NCBI GenBank assembly: GCA_022600335.1
Contig: JAHZKN010000146.1
Coordinates: 1 to 7,866 of the forward strand
Direction: 5' to 3'
DNA length: 7,866 nucleotides
Origin: Alphaproteobacteria bacterium
Lineage (GTDB): Bacteria > Pseudomonadota > Alphaproteobacteria > Rhizobiales > Hyphomicrobiaceae
The translations under genes and the position numbers were made by a program. Below are positions 6,445 through 7,866 of the stretch, piece by piece (positions within the stretch are counted from its first letter, which is position 1; the number at the start of each line of letters is the position of its first letter). Below the pieces are notes generated by a model. That model did no database searches, had not been told where the DNA came from, and worked only from the letters and a program-made list of their open reading frames with translations.

Positions 6445-6479
6445 AATTCGTTCACGCCTTTGGTGCGGTTGCGCACGAA

Positions 6480-6875
6480 CTACTTTAGAGTTGCCAAGTA
6501 GGCAACGATATTCGCAGCTTGCTTGTCGCTGACACCTGGGAAGATCATCTTATTGCCTGGGACCATAATTTTACTGCCGGGCTTTTTCTTGCCATCAACT
6601 TTGACCTTGCCGATCCACTTCAACAGGTTTTCTTCTGTCCATTCGAGGCCCGATCCCTTCAGGGCTTCAGAATATTCATAGCCTTCAACGACGCCAGCCT
6701 TACGGCCAACGATTCCGTTAAGGGTTGGGCCAAGTGCGTTTTTGGCGTCCGGGCCGACCTGATGACAGGCCTTGCACTTCACAAATTTCTTTTTGCCTTT
6801 GGCTGCATCTCCCTCAGCAAGCGCGAGTGTTGGGGCGAGCATGGCAAGGCCTGCTGCAAGTAGCCAATTCTTCAT
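6480..6875 (-). CDS. Small periplasmic class I (c2-type) cytochrome c
   Basis: A 131-residue exported monohaem electron carrier. A signal peptide (MKN then the hydrophobic stretch WLLAAGLAMLAPTLALA) predicts cleavage after A20. Haem attaches at C34-K-A-C37-H38. The distal methionine is probably M110 in PGNKMIFPGV (106-115), with GPTLNGIVGRKAG (49-61) and YSEALKG (68-74) typical of cytochrome c2/c550. The mature protein is very lysine-rich, as expected for docking to acidic partners. ATG 6875 is preferred over the adjacent TTG 6878; GGAGGA lies 9 nt upstream. It follows pqqE on the same strand after 181 nt and may have its own promoter. Beside a PQQ gene, it could be the carrier between cytochrome cL of methanol dehydrogenase and the oxidase (cytochrome cH role). 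That is an inference; a general respiratory c2 is equally possible. Confidence 0.92.
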   Translation of the reverse strand: MKNWLLAAGLAMLAPTLALAEGDAAKGKKKFVKCKACHQVGPDAKNALGPTLNGIVGRKAGVVEGYEYSEALKGSGLEWTEENLLKWIGKVKVDGKKKPGSKIMVPGNKMIFPGVSDKQAANIVAYLATLK

Positions 6876-6884
6876 CAAACCAGT

Positions 6885-6890
6885 TCCTCC
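6885..6890 (-). promoter_or_regulatory. Strong ribosome binding site for the cytochrome c gene
   Basis: GGAGGA on the minus strand lies 9 nt before ATG 6875 and 6 nt before TTG 6878. It is the best ribosome site in the window, fitting a highly translated electron carrier. Confidence 0.75.
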
Positions 6891-6930
6891 GAGTTCTCTT
6901 AGTCGAGCGACGTCTTGTGCATCCCACCGT

Positions 6931-6960
6931 ACTATAGCGCCTTATTATGGCGATTTCGCC
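6931..6960 (-). promoter_or_regulatory. Possible promoter/operator region of the cytochrome c gene
   Basis: On the minus strand there are two -10-like hexamers, CATAAT (6944-6949) and TATAGT (6931-6936). I find no good -35 at normal spacing. They are interleaved with short inverted repeats: GGCGA at 6949-6953 can pair with TCGCC at 6956-6960, or its GGCG with CGCC at 6938-6941. The gene lies 181 nt from pqqE with a strong ribosome site, so an own promoter is plausible, but the exact site is a guess. Confidence 0.3.
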
Positions 6961-6985
6961 CTGAATGCGCTGTGAACACATTGCC

Positions 6986-7020
6986 GCACCAGAGAAACAG
7001 CGTCAACGCTGCCTCTGTGC
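6986..7020 (-). terminator. Interrupted hairpin downstream of pqqE
   Basis: Three paired blocks nest around the loop TCAA (7003-7006): CAGCG/CGCTG (6998-7002 with 7007-7011), AGAG/CTCT (6991-6994 with 7013-7016) and GCAC/GTGC (6986-6989 with 7017-7020), with small bulges between. It begins 36 nt after the pqqE stop on the minus strand. There is no T-run after it, so it may slow or process the transcript rather than act as a classical terminator. Confidence 0.4.
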
Positions 7021-7056
7021 CACTTTGGTTGGGAAAACAGGCTGTATTTCAGCGCT

Positions 7057-7866
7057 CTAGGCGGGCGTTGTGTCGGCCTTTTTAGCCCCACCCATGCGTC
7101 GATAGACGAACTCTGTTGACGGGGCGTGGCTCTCTTTTTCGGCAACATTGGCCCACTCTTCGTGGAGTGCGGAGAGCGAGCAGGCGGGATCGGTGTTGGC
7201 GGCATCGCCAGTGAGGGCAAACGCCTGGCAGCGACAGCCACCGTAGTCGATCTCTCTGCGATCGCACGATCGACACGGCTCCTTCATCCAACTGGTGCCG
7301 CGATACTTCTGGAATGCGTCACCCGTCAACCAGATGTCAGCCAGGCTCTTGTCTTTGATGTTATCAAATTCCATGCCGGTGATGGATTCAGCGGCATGAC
7401 ATGGCAGCACACGACCCTGCGGAGTGATGTTGACGATGCCACGTCCCCACCCTCCCATGCAGGGCTTTGGATATTTCGCGTAATAGTCTGGCACGACCGC
7501 ATCGATGACCAGAATGCCCTTTAACCGCTCGCGGGCCTCGATCACAACCTTCGCGGCTTCGTTGTAGTCTTCGCGTGTCGGCATCAGAGCTGCGCGATTG
7601 AGCAAGGCCCAGGCATAATACTGCACATGCGCAATCTCAATGCGCCCGGCACCGATCTCAACTGCAAAGTCGATCATCTTCGGTACGGATTTGATATTGT
7701 GGCGATGGATTGGGGCGTTGACGGTCAGCGGCAGACCAAATTCCTTGACCCACTTGGCTACCTGAATCTTTTTCTGCAGGCCATTCTTGTAGCCTGAGAT
7801 CTTGTCAGCATTGCCGGGCTCAATGTCTTGAATTGAGATCTGCACGTGATCAAGGCCAAGGTCGCG
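7057..7866 (-). CDS. pqqE: PqqA peptide cyclase (radical SAM/SPASM), C-terminal part
   Basis: The reading frame is open to the window edge and gives 269 residues beginning [14 protein letters not shown]. About 110 N-terminal residues, including the radical-SAM CxxxCxxC cluster, lie outside. PqqE makes the first crosslink between Glu and Tyr in the PqqA peptide during PQQ synthesis in the cytoplasm. [10 protein letters not shown] and [20 protein letters not shown] are typical of the family. The SPASM region keeps seven cysteines (visible residues 136, 156, 198, 201, 211, 213, 229) and an aspartate at 207. Their spacing matches, from memory, the auxiliary Fe-S ligands of Methylobacterium PqqE, including its unusual Asp ligand. 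The stop is TAG at 7059-7057. pqqABCD would be expected upstream, beyond 7866. The next gene on the strand is the cytochrome c. Confidence 0.96.
   Translation of the reverse strand, partial: RDLGLDHVQISIQDIEPGNADKISGYKNGLQKKIQVAKWVKEFGLPLTVNAPIHRHNIKSVPKMIDFAVEIGAGRIEIAHVQYYAWALLNRAALMPTREDYNEAAKVVIEARERLKGILVIDAVVPDYYAKYPKPCMGGWGRGIVNITPQGRVLPCHAAESITGMEFDNIKDKSLADIWLTGDAFQKYRGTSWMKEPCRSCDRREIDYGGCRCQAFALTGDAANTDPACSLSALHEEWANVAEKESHAPSTEFVYRRMGGAKKADTTPA

Noticed and set aside
6463..6476. Small inverted repeat GTGCG-GTTG-CGCAC just after the cytochrome c stop
   Set aside because: Five base pairs without a T-run; the larger hairpin at 6411-6444 explains termination better.
6876..6878. TTG start three bases before the cytochrome c ATG
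   Set aside because: It adds only one residue. ATG 6875 has ideal 9-nt spacing to GGAGGA and a normal signal-peptide start (MKN).
7257..7266. Palindrome TGCGATCGCA resembling a cyanobacterial HIP1 site, with a nearby CGATCG
   Set aside because: It lies within conserved pqqE codons. With the one at 402-411 it is the only such site noticed, far from the density of real HIP1 repeats, and the genes are not cyanobacterial.

Overview
The window looks like a methylotrophic alphaproteobacterium, perhaps of the Hyphomicrobium/Methyloceanibacter kind, although the genus is an inference. It carries genes for dephospho-tetrahydromethanopterin (dH4MPT)-linked formaldehyde oxidation (mtdB, mch), for making that cofactor (beta-RFAP synthase and several pterin or ATP-grasp genes), and for the PQQ cofactor (pqqE). 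A c-type cytochrome lies next to pqqE. Together these are typical of a methanol-to-formate pathway. All protein calls come from reading motifs; no database search was possible.

Layout. Positions 5357 down to 1, on the minus strand, form one tightly packed operon: mptG (orf9), mtdB, orfY (ATP-grasp), mch, orf5 (RimK-like ATP-grasp) and orf7 (CitG-like, cut by the window edge). Gaps are 40, 10 and 5 nt, followed by overlaps of 17 and 4 nt. From memory, this order matches the mtdB-orfY-mch-orf5-orf7-fae-orf17 island of Methylobacterium, so fae and orf17 are expected just beyond position 1. A divergent pair on the plus strand, pcd (pterin-4a-carbinolamine dehydratase) and folK, starts across a 109-nt shared intergenic region. 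folK converges on a minus-strand cytochrome c gene, with an interrupted hairpin between them. The cytochrome gene follows the 3' part of pqqE on the same strand after 181 nt of non-coding DNA. No stretch over 300 nt lacks a gene. I see no mobile element, tRNA, rRNA or CRISPR array.

How it works together. PqqE helps make PQQ for methanol dehydrogenase, and a small periplasmic cytochrome c could carry its electrons. Formaldehyde bound to dH4MPT is oxidised by MtdB (methylene to methenyl) and hydrolysed by Mch (methenyl to formyl). MptG commits 4-aminobenzoate to dH4MPT, and FolK and perhaps Pcd supply or process the pterin half. OrfY, Orf5 and Orf7 are the least understood members. They have the folds of two amide-forming ligases and a ribosyl-from-ATP transferase, so they are the best place to look for undescribed chemistry in bacterial dH4MPT or methylofuran biosynthesis.
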